This document shows, piece by piece, positions 63,074-64,000 of a DNA stretch of 64,000 nucleotides; within the stretch, counting starts at the first letter, position 1; each line of letters begins with the position of its first letter. Made by a program: the position numbers and the translations under genes. The notes below the pieces were generated by a model. It was not told where the DNA came from and made no database searches. It was given only the letters and a program-made list of their open reading frames with translations. This DNA is from Pyropia yezoensis (Eukaryota > Rhodophyta > Bangiophyceae > Bangiales > Bangiaceae): positions 39,547,030-39,611,029 of the forward strand of contig CM020618.1 of assembly GCA_009829735.1 (NCBI GenBank). The letters are read 5' to 3'.

Positions 63074-63907
63074 TTGCCACCGACAGGCCGCCGCCCAAGG
63101 CTGGCCATCGCCGCAGGCCACCGCCGCAGGCCAGACATCGCCGCAGGCCACCGCCGCAGGCCAGACATCGCCGCTGGCCAACCCCATCAGCTCCACCCGC
63201 CGGCCTCCGCCGCTGGCAACGCCAGCCAGCTACCCGACCCCGCCGGCAACGCCAGCCATCCACCCCCGCCGGCCACCCCCACCGCTGCACCCCCGCCAGT
63301 AACCCCCGATGACCACCTGACCCCGCCGGCCAACCCCGCCGGCAACCCCCCCGCCGGCGAACGCCGCAGCCGCCGGCAAACCCCGCAGGACTCCGCTGCA
63401 GGCCCCAGCGGCAGGCCACCGCCGCAGATCACCGCCGCCGGCCACCGCCGCCGGCCACCGCCGCGGGCCACCGCCACCGGCCACCGCCACCGGCCAGTCC
63501 CGTTGGCCCCAGCTGCAGGCCACCGCGCAAGGCCACCGCGGCAAGTTGTCGCCGCAGGCTATCGCCGCAGGCCACAGCGTCAGGCCATCGCCGCTGACAA
63601 AGCCAGGCAGCCATCTCCGCCGGCTACGGGACCCCGCCGGCAACGTCAGCGAGCCATCCCCGCCGGCTACCCGACCCCGCCGGCAACGTCAGCCAGTCAC
63701 TCACGCCGGCCACGGTCGCCGGCCACCTCCGTCAGCCACCCCCGCCGGCCACCCGACCCCGCCGGCCAACCCCGCCCACGAACGCTGCAGCCGCCGGCAA
63801 ACCCCGCAGGCCACCGCCACAGGCCAACCCATCAGCTCCCCCCGCCGGCCATCGTCGCTGGCCACCGTCGCCAGCCAACCCCGCGGGACACCGCGGCCAC
63901 ATCGTAG
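63074..63907. repeat. Degenerate GC-rich short repeats (GCCGGCCACC/GCCGCAGGCC family)
   Basis: About 830 bp of imperfect GGCCACCGCCGC and CCCCGCCGGC units. Frames are open on both strands, giving repetitive Ala/Pro/Arg/Gly proteins, so no gene is called. The composition resembles the window's first 400 bp. Confidence 0.6.
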
Positions 63908-64000
63908 GTCGCAGAGGCGAGAGGGGGGAGGGGAGGGTACTGGGGGGTGAGGGAGGTGGAGCATGACTAGGGGACGATGCGTCGTCAGGGCTGAGGCGCA

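Noticed and set aside
63074-63907. 277-codon plus-strand frame as a gene
   Set aside because: The protein is a simple translation of degenerate repeats, and other frames on both strands are equally open.

Overview
Nuclear DNA of a red alga, most likely a bangiophyte of the Porphyra/Pyropia type. The pointers are a nuclear phycobilisome rod linker with a plastid-targeting leader, extreme GC content with Ala/Gly/Pro-rich proteins, long genes almost without introns, and a GT7/CHGN-type glycosyltransferase of the kind discussed for sulfated galactan synthesis in red algae. All identifications come from reading motifs by eye; no database search was run.

Layout. 1-14 kb: a CTNNBL1-like spliceosome-associated protein (minus) is divergent from a small signal-peptide membrane protein (plus). 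Then come the phycobilisome linker (plus), a convergent plastid threonine dehydratase (minus), and an alanine-rich low-complexity locus (plus) cut up by homopolymer runs. 14-24 kb: one giant, apparently intronless Sen1/senataxin-type RNA/DNA helicase (minus). 25-30 kb: a complete-length Ty1/copia LTR element with 220-bp LTRs. 30-44 kb: a 287-bp MITE-like element, a P-loop GTPase with one likely 89-bp intron, an EamA/DMT transporter (plus), a SAM-dependent methyltransferase (minus) and a single-finger C2H2 protein (minus). 44-48 kb: a strongly strand-biased C-rich block with poly-A islands, then a Pro/Ala-rich hypothetical protein (minus). 48.5-60 kb: a mobile-element pile-up: a Harbinger-like DNA element holding only a Myb/SANT-like gene, a very young chromodomain-bearing Ty3/gypsy element with 970-bp LTRs, and a decayed DDE-type DNA transposase. 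60-62.3 kb: a Golgi-type CHGN/GT7 glycosyltransferase (minus), with a 114-bp perfect palindromic element in its promoter region. 62.6-64 kb: degenerate GC-rich repeats.

The host genes are unrelated housekeeping functions (RNA processing, light harvesting, amino-acid synthesis, transport, cell-wall polysaccharide). They form no pathway cluster. Shared regulation is hinted at only by CCAAT boxes upstream of several starts and a recurring GTAC-rich motif in spacers.

The most notable points are a copia element apparently primed from the anticodon region of initiator tRNA-Met, a gypsy element with an extra zinc-finger ORF before gag, a captured-looking Myb/SANT gene between Harbinger-like ends, a MITE-like palindrome that brings a CCAAT box to the glycosyltransferase, and homopolymer-associated frame changes in at least two host genes.
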